Shown: positions 8,227 through 17,007 of the stretch, piece after piece | Position numbering within the stretch: the stretch's first letter is position 1 | Layout: every line of letters starts with the position of its first letter | NCBI GenBank assembly: GCA_017644045.1 | Contig: JAEPMI010000003.1 | Span: forward strand, 558,001-622,000 | DNA length: 64,000 bases | Source: Deltaproteobacteria bacterium | GTDB lineage: Bacteria; Myxococcota_A; Polyangia; Polyangiales; Houyiibacteriaceae | Direction of reading: 5' to 3' | Notes under the pieces: generated by a model | Database searches by the model: none | What the model was told of the DNA's origin: nothing | Seen by the model: only the letters and a program-made list of their open reading frames with translations | Made by a program: the position numbers and the translations under genes

Positions 8227-10065
8227 TCACCAGCCGCAGGTGCGGCCTTCGTTCTGCTCTTCGATCCAGGCCAGCAGCGGCGCGAAATACTCGACCAGCG
8301 CGGACGCATCCATCGTGCGCTCGCCGGCGATGGCGTCGAGCGCCTCGGGCCAGGGGCGGCTCGCGCCCATCGCGAGCATCGCGCGGAGCTTGTCGCCGGC
8401 TTCGGTGCTCCCGTAGATCGAGCACTCGTGGAGCGGTCCTTCGTGCCCGGCCTCGCGGCAGAGCGCGCGGTGGAACTGGAACTGCAGGATGTGCGCGAGG
8501 AAGTACCGGGTGTAGGGGGTGTTGCCCGGCACGTGGAACTTGGCGCCCGGATCGAAGAGGTCTTCACCGCGCTCGTTCGGCGGGGCGATGCCCTGGTAGC
8601 GCTGGCGGAGCTCCCACCAACCCTGGTTGTAGCCGTCCGCGGGGATGTCGCCGCTGAAGACGCGCCAGCGCCACTGGTCGATCATCTTGCCGAAGGGCAG
8701 GAAGGCGATCTTGGCGAGGGCCTCCTTCATCTGGAGGTTGATGAGCGCCTCGTCCGAGCGCTGGACGTTCTCGAGGACGCCGATCTCGCTCAGGTAGGAG
8801 GGCGTGACCGAGAGCGCGAGGGTGTCGCCGATGCCCTCGTGAAAGCCGTCGTGGGCGCCCGACTGATAGAGGATCGGGAGCTCGTAGTAGTAGCGGTAGT
8901 AGTAGTTGTGTCCGAGCTCGTGGTGGATCGTGATGAAGTCCTCTTCGTTGATCTGGATGCACATCTTGATGCGCAGATCGTTGCTGTAGTCCACGTCCCA
9001 CGCGCTCGCGTGGCAGACCACGTCGCGGTCCTCGGGCTTGTCGAACATGCTCCGCTCCCAGAACGTGTCCGGCAGCTCCGCGAGGCCGAGCGAGGTGAAG
9101 AAGCGTTCGCCCATGCGGACCATGTCGCGTGAGGTGTACTCGTGGCGCTGGAGCGCGCTGGTGACGTCGATGTCGCCGCCCGCCTCGTAGGGCTGAACGA
9201 GCGGGAAGACGTTCTCCCAGCTCTGGGCCCACATGTTCCCGAGGAGATGCGCCGGGATGGGGCCGTCGGGCGGAACGCGCTCGGCGCCGTAGTGCTCGGA
9301 GAGCTTGGCGCGCACGTAGCAGTGCAGCTGCTCGTAGAGGGGCGCGACCTGCTCCCACAGGCGCTCGACCTCGGCGTCGAACTCCTCGGGGCTCATGTCG
9401 TAGCCGGCACGCCAGAGCTCACCGAGGTCGTCGAAGCCGATCTCTCTCGCGCCCTCGTTCCCGAGCTGCACGAACTCCTGGTACATCGACCGCATCGGCG
9501 GGGAGATGGTCCGCCAGCCGTTCCACGCCTCGAGGAGCTCGTCGTAGTCGCGGCTCTCGGCGAGCACGTTCGAGAGCTGCTGTAGATCCCGACAGGTCTC
9601 CGGGTCCTCGGGATCGGTGCAGTACTTGCCGCGCCCGTAGAGCCCTTCGAGCTCCGCGGCGATCTCGGCGAGCCGCCGACGCTTGGCCGCGTCGTTCGGC
9701 GCGGGGAGCGACTGGGAGATGGTCAGCAGATGGAGCTGCCGGGCGGTGTCCTCGTCGAGCTCGAGGCCCTCGAAGCGGCGCGCCTCGGCGATGGCCTGCG
9801 AGGTGTAGGCCATCAGCTCCTCGTTGGCGCGAGCCGCCATGATCTGGGTGTCGTAGGTGATGTAGGTCGACTTGATCCACTCGGCGCGGGCCTGGATGGT
9901 GGCCAGACGCTTCAGGTCCTCGTTGACCTGCGCCACGAACGCCCGCGCGTCCTCTGCCGTGGGCGCTTCCGCCTCGGTCGTGGTCGACTCCAGGTTGGCG
10001 TTCGACCCTCCACAGCCGAGCGAGGTGAGGGTCAGGACGAGCGAGAGGGCGTGGGTGCGTCGCAT
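8227..10065 (-). CDS. M2-family metallopeptidase (angiotensin-converting-enzyme-like dipeptidase), lipoprotein
   Basis: 612 aa from ATG 10065, where a lipoprotein signal begins (M-R-R-T, hydrophobic core, lipobox S-L-G-C). The gluzincin site is H-H-E-L-G-H with zinc ligands His382 and His386; the third ligand is Glu410 in H-E-G-I-G-D. The spacing and numbering nearly coincide with the human ACE C-domain site. Tyr/Arg residues near F-H-R-A-L and P-Y-T-R-Y-F fit the substrate and chloride regions of M2. It should remove C-terminal dipeptides from peptides outside the cytoplasm. The frame extends 26 codons upstream, but without signal-peptide logic. Confidence 0.92.
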   Translation of the reverse strand: MRRTHALSLVLTLTSLGCGGSNANLESTTTEAEAPTAEDARAFVAQVNEDLKRLATIQARAEWIKSTYITYDTQIMAARANEELMAYTSQAIAEARRFEGLELDEDTARQLHLLTISQSLPAPNDAAKRRRLAEIAAELEGLYGRGKYCTDPEDPETCRDLQQLSNVLAESRDYDELLEAWNGWRTISPPMRSMYQEFVQLGNEGAREIGFDDLGELWRAGYDMSPEEFDAEVERLWEQVAPLYEQLHCYVRAKLSEHYGAERVPPDGPIPAHLLGNMWAQSWENVFPLVQPYEAGGDIDVTSALQRHEYTSRDMVRMGERFFTSLGLAELPDTFWERSMFDKPEDRDVVCHASAWDVDYSNDLRIKMCIQINEEDFITIHHELGHNYYYRYYYELPILYQSGAHDGFHEGIGDTLALSVTPSYLSEIGVLENVQRSDEALINLQMKEALAKIAFLPFGKMIDQWRWRVFSGDIPADGYNQGWWELRQRYQGIAPPNERGEDLFDPGAKFHVPGNTPYTRYFLAHILQFQFHRALCREAGHEGPLHECSIYGSTEAGDKLRAMLAMGASRPWPEALDAIAGERTMDASALVEYFAPLLAWIEEQNEGRTCGW

Positions 10066-10188
10066 GGTGGCCTCTGAGCTACCGGGCCGGCCCGCGGACG
10101 TCAATCGACGGGTGGGGTCTGACCGTGCCGGCGGGCCAACCATGCGATGCTCGGGCTCACACGTGCTCTCGGGGAGCCGCTCCTGGCG

Positions 10189-10920
10189 CTAGGCCTCGGC
10201 GCAGACCTCGTGGAGTGTGTCCAGCCGCATCCAGCGGACCTTGCCGAGCGAGGAGTCGCTGCTCACGAAGACGTCGTGACCGTCGGTCGTGAGCTCTCCA
10301 TCCACCGGCATCGTTCCGCGGCCACACAGCACCACGTCCCAGTCACGAATTGCGGCCGCGAGTAGCTTCCCGTTGGCGACCGAGACCAGAATGCGCCCAT
10401 CGGCGATCACCCACCGGCCCGGGCCCGGACTCGCATCCGAGCTGATGCGATGGCTCCGAGGCCATTCCAACCGAGCCCTCTCGTTTCCCTCCTGGTCGAG
10501 GTGGAGCAGGGCTCCCCCATGGCTCAACAAGACGCCGCGCTCGCTGTAGGCGGCGCGAACCTCCCAAGGGCGACACGGACCGCCACTCCAGAGCGTCCGG
10601 GGGTCGCCGCCGTCGAGCGATACCTCGACGATGGCATCCGTGAGGAACTCGGAGCTCCCCGAAGCGAGTAGCGCACTGCGACGTGCGGCATGGATGGCGA
10701 GCGGCACCGTCACGCCTGGTAGACGAACGAGCTCTCGGCCGGGGACATCGTCCAAGCGCTCGCGAATTCGGACCGGCTCTCCGGGCAGGAGGACCAGACA
10801 CGAGAGATCACCATCTGTCGCGGCGGTCGTCTTGGGGTTCGTGTCGGGCAGTGGCACGTACGCGGGCACGGAGGACGGATCGACCACGACCTTCTCCAGC
10901 TTCGCCAGCTTCTTTGCCAT
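10189..10920 (-). CDS. Hypothetical protein, propeller-like beta repeats
   Basis: 243 aa from ATG 10920. No signal peptide or membrane segment. The protein is strand-rich, with repeating short units such as I-V-E-V-S-L-D-G-G-D-P-R-T-L-W-S-G and L-L-H-L-D-Q-E-G-N-E-R-A-R-L-E-W-P, spaced as in beta-propeller blades (an Asp-box-like S-x-D-x-G turn appears). Function unknown. Divergent from the WGR gene with 64 bases between. Confidence 0.6.
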   Translation of the reverse strand: MAKKLAKLEKVVVDPSSVPAYVPLPDTNPKTTAATDGDLSCLVLLPGEPVRIRERLDDVPGRELVRLPGVTVPLAIHAARRSALLASGSSEFLTDAIVEVSLDGGDPRTLWSGGPCRPWEVRAAYSERGVLLSHGGALLHLDQEGNERARLEWPRSHRISSDASPGPGRWVIADGRILVSVANGKLLAAAIRDWDVVLCGRGTMPVDGELTTDGHDVFVSSDSSLGKVRWMRLDTLHEVCAEA

Positions 10921-10984
10921 CGGCGAAGGCTAGCCTGGCGGGCCGGCCGAAGCGACAGCGGTCGAGAGTTGTACACTCCCGCTG

Positions 10985-11866
10985 ATGGACGACTACGTGT
11001 CGAGTGGCGAGCTCCTCGCCGACCTCAGTGCCCTGATCGGCCGACCGCCGCGACGCGACGAGGAAGGCGAACGGGTGGAGGCCGAGTTCTCCGACACGCT
11101 CGCCACCGAGTTCGCCGAGTTCGCACGCCTCTCCGCGACGTTCGAGTTGCCGCCCCTGCTCGGCATGGAGCTCGACGCGCGGTACTCGGTCGCCGACGTC
11201 TGGGGCTTCTCGGTCGAAGACGTCATGGACAACGAGTGGTCGGTCGAAGAGGACTGGGCGTTGGTGTGGGTGACCAGCCGCCCGTTCCTCCATCAGGACG
11301 CGTGCTACGTGGCCGCGGACGACTCGGGCGTCTACGCGCTGACCGAAGACCCGTACGAGATCGAGTGGATCGCGGGGGACTTCGGTCTCTTCCTTCGCGC
11401 CGCGGTCCTGGTCACGGCTGCGAAGCGGGGCACGATCGAGCTCGAGCCTGCAGCGGCCGCCCTTCGCGCGGCGGAGATCGAGACGCCCTTCGATCGGTTC
11501 GGCGACTTCTGGGATGGAGACCTCGTCGAGGCTCTCTCCAACGCCGGGAAGAAGAAGAAGAAGCCGAAGAAGAAGACCGCGACCAAGAAGAAGGCCGCGA
11601 CCAAGAAGGTCAAGACGGTCACGAAGAAGAAGTCGAAGCCGAAGAAGAAGGCCGCGACCAAGAAGAAGGCGATCGAGCTCGCGTTCGACGACGGCAAGTC
11701 GAGCAAGTTCTGGGAGGGCTGGGTCGAGGGCGCGGACCTCGTGGTCCGTTTCGGAAAGACCGGCACCGACGGTCAGACTCGGCGGACCTCCCTCACCGAC
11801 GCCACCGCCGCAGCGGCCGAGCTCGAGAAGCGGGCCGCCCAGAAGCGGAAGAAGGGCTACGGCTGA
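10985..11866 (+). CDS. WGR-domain protein with lysine-rich linker
   Basis: 293 aa. Residues 1-185 form an acidic globular domain of unknown family, with W-x-F/W-rich strands. Residues 189-228 are about 60% Lys (K-K-K, P-K-K-K, A-T-K-K-K), a histone H1-like tail coded by a low-complexity AAG run at 11548-11670. Residues 230-293 are a WGR domain: K-F-W-E-G-W-V-E-G, V-R-F-G-K-T-G in place of W-G-R-x-G, G-Q-T-R-R and the terminal K-K-G-Y. WGR domains bind nucleic acid ends in PARPs and occur alone in many bacteria. Together the linker and WGR suggest DNA or RNA binding. Confidence 0.8.
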   Translation: MDDYVSSGELLADLSALIGRPPRRDEEGERVEAEFSDTLATEFAEFARLSATFELPPLLGMELDARYSVADVWGFSVEDVMDNEWSVEEDWALVWVTSRPFLHQDACYVAADDSGVYALTEDPYEIEWIAGDFGLFLRAAVLVTAAKRGTIELEPAAAALRAAEIETPFDRFGDFWDGDLVEALSNAGKKKKKPKKKTATKKKAATKKVKTVTKKKSKPKKKAATKKKAIELAFDDGKSSKFWEGWVEGADLVVRFGKTGTDGQTRRTSLTDATAAAAELEKRAAQKRKKGYG

Positions 11867-11891
11867 AGGGCGCAGCCGCACCCCGTGTCGC

Positions 11892-12929
11892 TCATCGAAG
11901 CGGCGATCGGCCTGTCGAGGTCGGCATCGGAAACGTCGGGGTGCGCCCGGCGAGCTTGGCCTGAGCGATCGCTCCCATCAGCTTGGTACCCCAAGCGCCG
12001 GAGCGCGGGGGCTTGGGGAAGCGGGAACCGCTGCTGCGTTCCTCGGGCAGGCCCAAGAGGTCCCCGACCCGATCGCCGCTGAGTCGTCGCACCAGTGGCA
12101 GCGCCATCTTGCGGCCGCCGAGGAACCCCAGGTGTCGATCGTAGCCATCGGCGAGCGCGGCCATCAGGGCGCGCCCGTCCTCGGAGGGAGCGAACTGTCG
12201 TCGCTCGATCGACCCGAGCTGATCGAGCGCCTCGGCGTAGCTGCGGGGGAGCAGATCCTCGCGCACGCCGAGCAACGCCCCGATGGTCGCCCAGAGGTGG
12301 ACGAAGTCTTCCCGATCGCGTGACTGGACCTCGACGCCGAGACGCGCCATCGCGCGGAGCACGACCACGCTGAAGCAGAGCAGCGTGCCCAGCTGGTCCT
12401 CCTGGTTGATGGGCACCGATGGGCCATCGCTCCAACGCTCGCTCAGGCTGCGGCGTACGGCGGCGTGAATGAAGCGGACCTTTCCGCAGGTGACGCGCGC
12501 CGACCCGCCGGGGTCGAACCCGTTCGCGCTGATCACGTCGAGAACGAAACGCGCGGTCTCGTTGACTCGCCGATCGATGTCGTCCTGGAGCCGGCCCGAG
12601 GCGGTGAGCACGCGCGCGCCGTCGGCACAGGCGTAGCTGGTCGGCAGCGATGCGCAGAAGAGGCTGGCGGTGATGGCCAGCACGTGCTCCTCGGCGAAGC
12701 GCTGGGCGCGGCGGATGCGGATCGGGTCCGACCACGCCGGCAGCTCGGACGACACGAGCGCGCGGACGGCCGGAGGCACCGCGTCCGGGATCGGATCGGT
12801 GTTGGTGCGGACAGCGCCGAGCATGGCGTTCACGGCCCAGGCGCGGTCCCCGAGGGCGGCGACGACTTCGTCCGCTGCGACGTCGCCTTCGCGTCGTGCG
12901 GCGTCGAGCGTGGATTCGACCGAGCTCAT
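11892..12929 (-). CDS. MpaB/Lcp-family oxygenase (DUF2236), probable heme b enzyme
   Basis: 345 aa. Typical DUF2236 blocks occur in order: A-S-L-P-T-S-Y-A-C-A-D-G near 93, R-V-N-E-T-A-R-F-V-L-D-V at 121-132, V-R-F-I-H-A-A-V-R at 151-159, P-I-N-Q-E-D-Q-L-G-T-L-L-C-F-S near 173, and H-L-W-A-T-I-G-A-L-L-G-V. His155 with Arg152 and Arg159 sits where latex-clearing protein has its heme-binding residues. Family members cleave or oxidise isoprenoid chains (rubber, mycophenolic acid precursor). The start codon overlaps the stop of the terpene cyclase gene (ATGA), so the two are translated together. Probable role: oxidation of the cyclase product. Confidence 0.85.
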   Translation of the reverse strand: MSSVESTLDAARREGDVAADEVVAALGDRAWAVNAMLGAVRTNTDPIPDAVPPAVRALVSSELPAWSDPIRIRRAQRFAEEHVLAITASLFCASLPTSYACADGARVLTASGRLQDDIDRRVNETARFVLDVISANGFDPGGSARVTCGKVRFIHAAVRRSLSERWSDGPSVPINQEDQLGTLLCFSVVVLRAMARLGVEVQSRDREDFVHLWATIGALLGVREDLLPRSYAEALDQLGSIERRQFAPSEDGRALMAALADGYDRHLGFLGGRKMALPLVRRLSGDRVGDLLGLPEERSSGSRFPKPPRSGAWGTKLMGAIAQAKLAGRTPTFPMPTSTGRSPLR

Positions 12930-14800
12930 GCGCTGGCGACGTGGCGTGCGAGGGCCAGGACCGAGAGCGCGGTGGCCGGCAACGGGTAGGTGTAGAAGAG
13001 GTCCGGCGGGATGAAGGTGTGGAGCCAGCCCGCGTTGTCCCAGGTGCCGTCGGCTCGCTGTTGATCGAGGAGGTACCCGGCGGCGCGCTCACGCACCGCG
13101 CGAGGCGCGTCCATGGCTTCCAGGCCGAGCAGCACGTAGGCGGTCACGGGCGGCATGCTCGGGCCTCGTCCACCGGCGGAGGGGTCACGATACGCCGCGG
13201 GGGTCTCGCCGAAGCCGCCGTCTTCGTTCTGATGCGCGATCAAGAAGCCGAGCGCGCGCTTCACGTACTCGGCGCTCGGGCGCTCGCCGACCGCCGCGAG
13301 ACCGAGCAACACCGTCGCGGTCTCCGCGAGGTAGCAGGCCTTCCAGCGACCCCACCACGCGCCGTTGTCGCACTGCTGGTGGCGGAGGAACTCGATGGCG
13401 CGTGCGACCGGTTCGTCGTCCACGGTGGAGCCCGCGGCGCCGAAGCCCCAGAGGACCCGTCCCGTCACCCCCTCGACGGCGGGGTCGCCCAGCTCCGGCG
13501 GCGGCTCGAGCATCATCTTCCCCATGGCGATCGGGTCGTCGAAGGGGAACGTCAGATCGCGGACGAAGAGCGGACCGGGGTCCTTGGAGGGAAGGCCCCA
13601 GACGAAGGTGGGCCAACCGCCGTCCGAGTTCTGCATGCCGCGCAGCCACTCGAGCCCATCGTCGATGGCACGGAAGAGCGCCCGTTCGGCGCGCTTTCCT
13701 GCGAGCGTGGCCAGCGTGGCGACCACGACGCCGGTGTCATCGGTGTCGGGCATCGTGTCGTTCCCCCGTTGGAAGGGCCAGCCGCCGGTGCGCACCGCGC
13801 CACGCTTGCGAAGGTTCTCACGGAGCATCGGCGTTCGCGACTGGGCGTCCAAGAGGTAGGCGGTGGCACGCTCGACCGACGACGTGTTCTCGCCTGCTTC
13901 GAAGAGCGCCAACGCGCCGAGGGCGGTGCTCCAGACGTCCGTGTCCATGGCGGAGAGGTCGAGCTCGTGATCGTGCTCGCGCTTCATGGTGTCCAGCCAG
14001 GCGAGGGCCCGGGCGACGGCCGGCTCTTCGGCACCGAGCCCGGCGGCGTGGAGCCCGAGCAACACGGTCGCCGTCTGCAGCGACGAGCCGTTCCAGCTGC
14101 CGTCGTCGTTCTGCCAACGGAGCAGGTAGTCGACGATGCGCTTCATCTCCAGGAGGCGTCGGGTGTGCTCCAGGAAGCCTGGGCGTCGCGTCGAGCTCTG
14201 TGTCTTCTCGGCGAGGGCGATGACGACCATGAAGACCATCACGTTGCCCGCGTGGAGTCGGCTGCGGGTGAGCAGCGCCAGGGGCATCAGACCCGCGCCC
14301 GCGGGCATGACGGGCAGCGAGTCGCGGTGGACGTGACCGGTGGCGACGAGAAAGAGCGCCGCCATGTCACCCCGTTGGAGGAAGCCACGGCCCGCGGCCT
14401 CGAGGCCGCCGTTGGCATTCAGCGATTGTGTGGCTCGGTCGAAGACCGGGTCCCCCTCGGAGGCACCGCAGGCGCGGAGGGTCGCCCAGACCAACGCGGT
14501 CACGCCGACGCTCGCGGTGCCCGCACCGGGGTAGGGCTCGAAGCCGCCGTCGGGAAGCTGCCGCGCCGCGAAGTAGGTCCGGGCCCCCTGGGCTTCGTGG
14601 GCGCGGATGGGCCGGAAGAGCGACTCCGCGAGCAGGGCCGTTGCCAGGCCGATGGGCCCCATGTCGGTGTCGCTCTGCCAGGAGCCGTCCGGTCGTTGTC
14701 GCTCGAGCAGCGACTGCGCGCCGCGCGCGATCGCTGCCGTCGCGTCGAGGGCGTCGGAGTCGGTGGAACGAGCGACGATCGACGATTGCGAAAGGGTCAT
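12926..14800 (-). CDS. Class II terpene cyclase of the squalene-hopene cyclase family
   Basis: 624 aa. The protonating D-x-D-D motif is Asp352-Thr-Asp354-Asp355 (M-P-D-T-D-D-T-G). At least six QW-type repeats frame the two alpha barrels: Q-R-P-D-G-S-W near 35, R-Q-L-P-D-G-G-F, W-Q-N-D-D-G-S-W, M-Q-N-S-D-G-G-W, H-Q-N-E-D-G-G-F, Q-Q-R-A-D-G-T-W. The C-terminal F-Y-T-Y-P-L-P-A-T-A-L-S-V-L-A-L-A-R corresponds to the membrane-entry end of hopene cyclase. Length is normal. The usual C-terminal tetrapeptide contexts differ from housekeeping hopene cyclases, so the substrate may be another polyprenoid. First gene of an operon with the MpaB-type oxygenase. Confidence 0.88.
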   Translation of the reverse strand: MTLSQSSIVARSTDSDALDATAAIARGAQSLLERQRPDGSWQSDTDMGPIGLATALLAESLFRPIRAHEAQGARTYFAARQLPDGGFEPYPGAGTASVGVTALVWATLRACGASEGDPVFDRATQSLNANGGLEAAGRGFLQRGDMAALFLVATGHVHRDSLPVMPAGAGLMPLALLTRSRLHAGNVMVFMVVIALAEKTQSSTRRPGFLEHTRRLLEMKRIVDYLLRWQNDDGSWNGSSLQTATVLLGLHAAGLGAEEPAVARALAWLDTMKREHDHELDLSAMDTDVWSTALGALALFEAGENTSSVERATAYLLDAQSRTPMLRENLRKRGAVRTGGWPFQRGNDTMPDTDDTGVVVATLATLAGKRAERALFRAIDDGLEWLRGMQNSDGGWPTFVWGLPSKDPGPLFVRDLTFPFDDPIAMGKMMLEPPPELGDPAVEGVTGRVLWGFGAAGSTVDDEPVARAIEFLRHQQCDNGAWWGRWKACYLAETATVLLGLAAVGERPSAEYVKRALGFLIAHQNEDGGFGETPAAYRDPSAGGRGPSMPPVTAYVLLGLEAMDAPRAVRERAAGYLLDQQRADGTWDNAGWLHTFIPPDLFYTYPLPATALSVLALARHVASA

Positions 14801-14906
14801 GCGGGCGAGGTTGTACTCCGGTCACGATTCCGAATCGAGCCTCCCTACCGTGGGAGTGGGAGCATGTGCGTGAGGCCGTGATGTGTGGCGGGGACCTGCC
14901 GGGAAG

Positions 14907-15974
14907 CTACCGAGCCCGGAAGCGCCCGGTGACCCAATGGCCCTGGTGTCCGTCGATCCCGAGGTGGATGGATCCGCGGCGGATCGAGTCGTCGCCGCGG
15001 CGTGAGAAGCGGAAGTCCCAGCCGCTCGCGGGCACCGCGAACACGTAGTCGATCCCGGCGCCACCGATGATGCGAGCCCGACCGTGGAGCGATGTCGGGT
15101 CCCACGCGGGATTGCAGCGGTTGGCGCCTCGCGGGCGGTTCAGGTCACCGGTGACGATCACGTTGCGCCCACGGGAGACCTCGCGAGCGACCTGGTCCTT
15201 CAGCACGCGCCATGCCCGGCGCCAGTAGTCGCGGCGACGCTCCACCTGCGACTTGCAGCTCCACGCCCCGGCGATGAGGTGCGTGTTGATCACGGAGACG
15301 TTGCGGAGAGGGTAGTGCACCACGGTCACGAAGCGCGTCGGGCTGACCCCCGCCCAACCCGGCGACGCAAACGCCGCTCGAGCGACCATCCCCTCGTTGG
15401 CGCCCTTGGACGTGATGGGGACCTTCACTCGCTCGCTGCCTCCGCTCGGCCGGTTCCCACTCGGGCGGCGCGTCTCCCAACCGTCGCCGCTTCGAAACCG
15501 GCTCCGGAGGACCTCGATCTCACAGTCTCCACACGGGTCGCCCTCGCCGATCTCCTGCCAACCGATCAGCCGGGGTCCGCGCTTGGAGCTGACCACGTCC
15601 GCCACGTGATCGATGACCGAAGCGACCCGTGCTCGGTTGGCGTAGCTCCGGCCGATGTTCACCGTCGCGAAGGTCATCTCCACCTCCCACGACGATGGGA
15701 CTCCCGGCGCGGGCTCGGGGCCGGGCTCCATCGGTTCCTCGGGCTCGGTGGGCTCGGTGGGCTCTGTGGGCTCGGTCGGCTCGGTCGGCTCGGTACCCGA
15801 GTCGCCCAATTCGACGCCGAGATCGAAGAGGTCCGGCGGCATCTCCGGAGCCGCCGCGTCCTGCTCGATGTCCACGGACCCATCGGGTCCCGCATCGGTG
15901 GTCGCCCCGAGCTCCGAGGCGCACGCCGCCGCCAGCCCGAGAAACGCGAGGAGGAACCGATGGGAGGAGGGCAT
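14907..15974 (-). CDS. Second EEP-family (nuclease-like) lipoprotein with TEP-repeat stalk
   Basis: 355 aa from ATG 15974, where a lipoprotein signal starts (M-P-S-S-H-R, core, lipobox A-A-A-C). Residues about 40-85 are a stalk containing about seven tandem Thr-Glu-Pro units, encoded by 9-bp repeats. The EEP domain shows A-T-V-N-I-G, G-W-Q-E-I-G, I-N-T-H-L-I-A-G, V-T-G-D-L-N-R-P and a terminal D-G-H-Q-G-H-W, matching the catalytic order. Cys residues (C-G-D-C) may form a disulfide. Predicted surface phosphodiesterase. It shares architecture but little sequence with the lipoprotein at 2993. Confidence 0.8.
   Translation of the reverse strand: MPSSHRFLLAFLGLAAACASELGATTDAGPDGSVDIEQDAAAPEMPPDLFDLGVELGDSGTEPTEPTEPTEPTEPTEPEEPMEPGPEPAPGVPSSWEVEMTFATVNIGRSYANRARVASVIDHVADVVSSKRGPRLIGWQEIGEGDPCGDCEIEVLRSRFRSGDGWETRRPSGNRPSGGSERVKVPITSKGANEGMVARAAFASPGWAGVSPTRFVTVVHYPLRNVSVINTHLIAGAWSCKSQVERRRDYWRRAWRVLKDQVAREVSRGRNVIVTGDLNRPRGANRCNPAWDPTSLHGRARIIGGAGIDYVFAVPASGWDFRFSRRGDDSIRRGSIHLGIDGHQGHWVTGRFRAR
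15722..15792 (-). repeat. 9-bp tandem repeat coding for Thr-Glu-Pro units
   Basis: About seven near-identical 9-base units on the minus strand, encoding the T-E-P stalk of the EEP lipoprotein. Copy number is likely to vary between strains because slippage by whole units keeps frame. Confidence 0.8.
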
Positions 15975-16086
15975 GGCTCCAGTGTCTGCTGCCTCCGAAG
16001 CGCCGATCCTTACGGCGTTGGCGCGAACGCGATGAGCAGGTCGCCGAGAGCGTTGCGGGGCGGCGGTCGCGCTGCCAGGCTGCGCC

Positions 16087-16998
16087 ATGCTTCGCACTGC
16101 GCTGGCACGCGTCGTGGTGTCTCTCGTCGCGGGAACGCTCGGGCTGGTGAGCTCGACCGCTGACGCCCAGGCGGTCGACGCGGACGCGATGGCCACCCTC
16201 TGCTCGGTCGCGCGCACGATCACTCCGGACTCGCTGGCGCGTGGGCTCGGTTGCTCACCGAACCCCGCGCCGCTTCGCTCGTCGCTGCGCGCTTGCCGCG
16301 TCGCCCGTGTGGGGGTGAGCCGGGAGGGCGCGCGGCGCTCGGTCACCGAGATGACCTGGACCGACGACGGGCGGCCCCTCACGGTGGTGCGCGACGGCAA
16401 CACGGAGCACTTCGACTACGAGGCTCCGCACGGCCTCGTCCGCACGCGCCGCGGGGAGCATGGGCTGCTCCTGGAGTACGACGGCGACGACATCGTGGTC
16501 CGGCACGTCCGGACCATTCTCGGCCCGGAGCGCTACGTGTTCGCGAACGGGCGGCTCGAGCGTCTCGAGATCGGCGGACTGGTCACGACGCTGAGCTGGC
16601 GCGGCGATCGGGTGGTCGGATCGAGGCAGACGGGCAGCTCGCTCGGTGACCTCGTGCAGCGAGTGAGCTGGGGGCGCGGCGGTCGGCCGCGCCAGTGGCA
16701 GACCATGCGCGAAGGCACCACCACCCTCTCGATGCGCTTCCAGTGGGACGCGCAGGGGCGCATCGCGCGGATCGACACCCACTCGGTCGACGACCGCGAC
16801 GGAGAGTACGGCTTCTACGAGGTGGACTACGATTGCGCCCAGCCGCTGGGCCCCGTGCGTTTGCGCGACGGCACCGTGTACTACTGCGAAGGCCGGCGCG
16901 ACTGCCCGTTCGGACAGGCCTGCATCCGGGAGCGTGGGGAGCGGGTGACCTACTGCGCGAGACCGCCCGAGGGCGACTTCTACGACATCGTGAGGTGA
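16087..16998 (+). CDS. Secreted hypothetical protein with YD/RHS-like strand repeats
   Basis: 303 aa. A signal peptide is visible (basic M-L-R-T-A-L-A-R, core, cleavage around A-D-A-Q-A). The body has short strand pairs reminiscent of YD/RHS repeats: V-T-E-M-T-W-T-D-D-G-R-P, T-L-S-W-R-G-D-R-V, R-F-Q-W-D-A-Q-G-R-I-A-R-I-D. The C-terminus is Cys-containing (Y-Y-C-E-G-R-R-D-C-P-F-G-Q-A-C), probably a small disulfide-bonded knot. Function unknown. It is divergent from the EEP lipoprotein and convergent with the kinase gene. Confidence 0.7.
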   Translation: MLRTALARVVVSLVAGTLGLVSSTADAQAVDADAMATLCSVARTITPDSLARGLGCSPNPAPLRSSLRACRVARVGVSREGARRSVTEMTWTDDGRPLTVVRDGNTEHFDYEAPHGLVRTRRGEHGLLLEYDGDDIVVRHVRTILGPERYVFANGRLERLEIGGLVTTLSWRGDRVVGSRQTGSSLGDLVQRVSWGRGGRPRQWQTMREGTTTLSMRFQWDAQGRIARIDTHSVDDRDGEYGFYEVDYDCAQPLGPVRLRDGTVYYCEGRRDCPFGQACIRERGERVTYCARPPEGDFYDIVR

Positions 16999-17007
16999 GT
17001 CCGCGCG

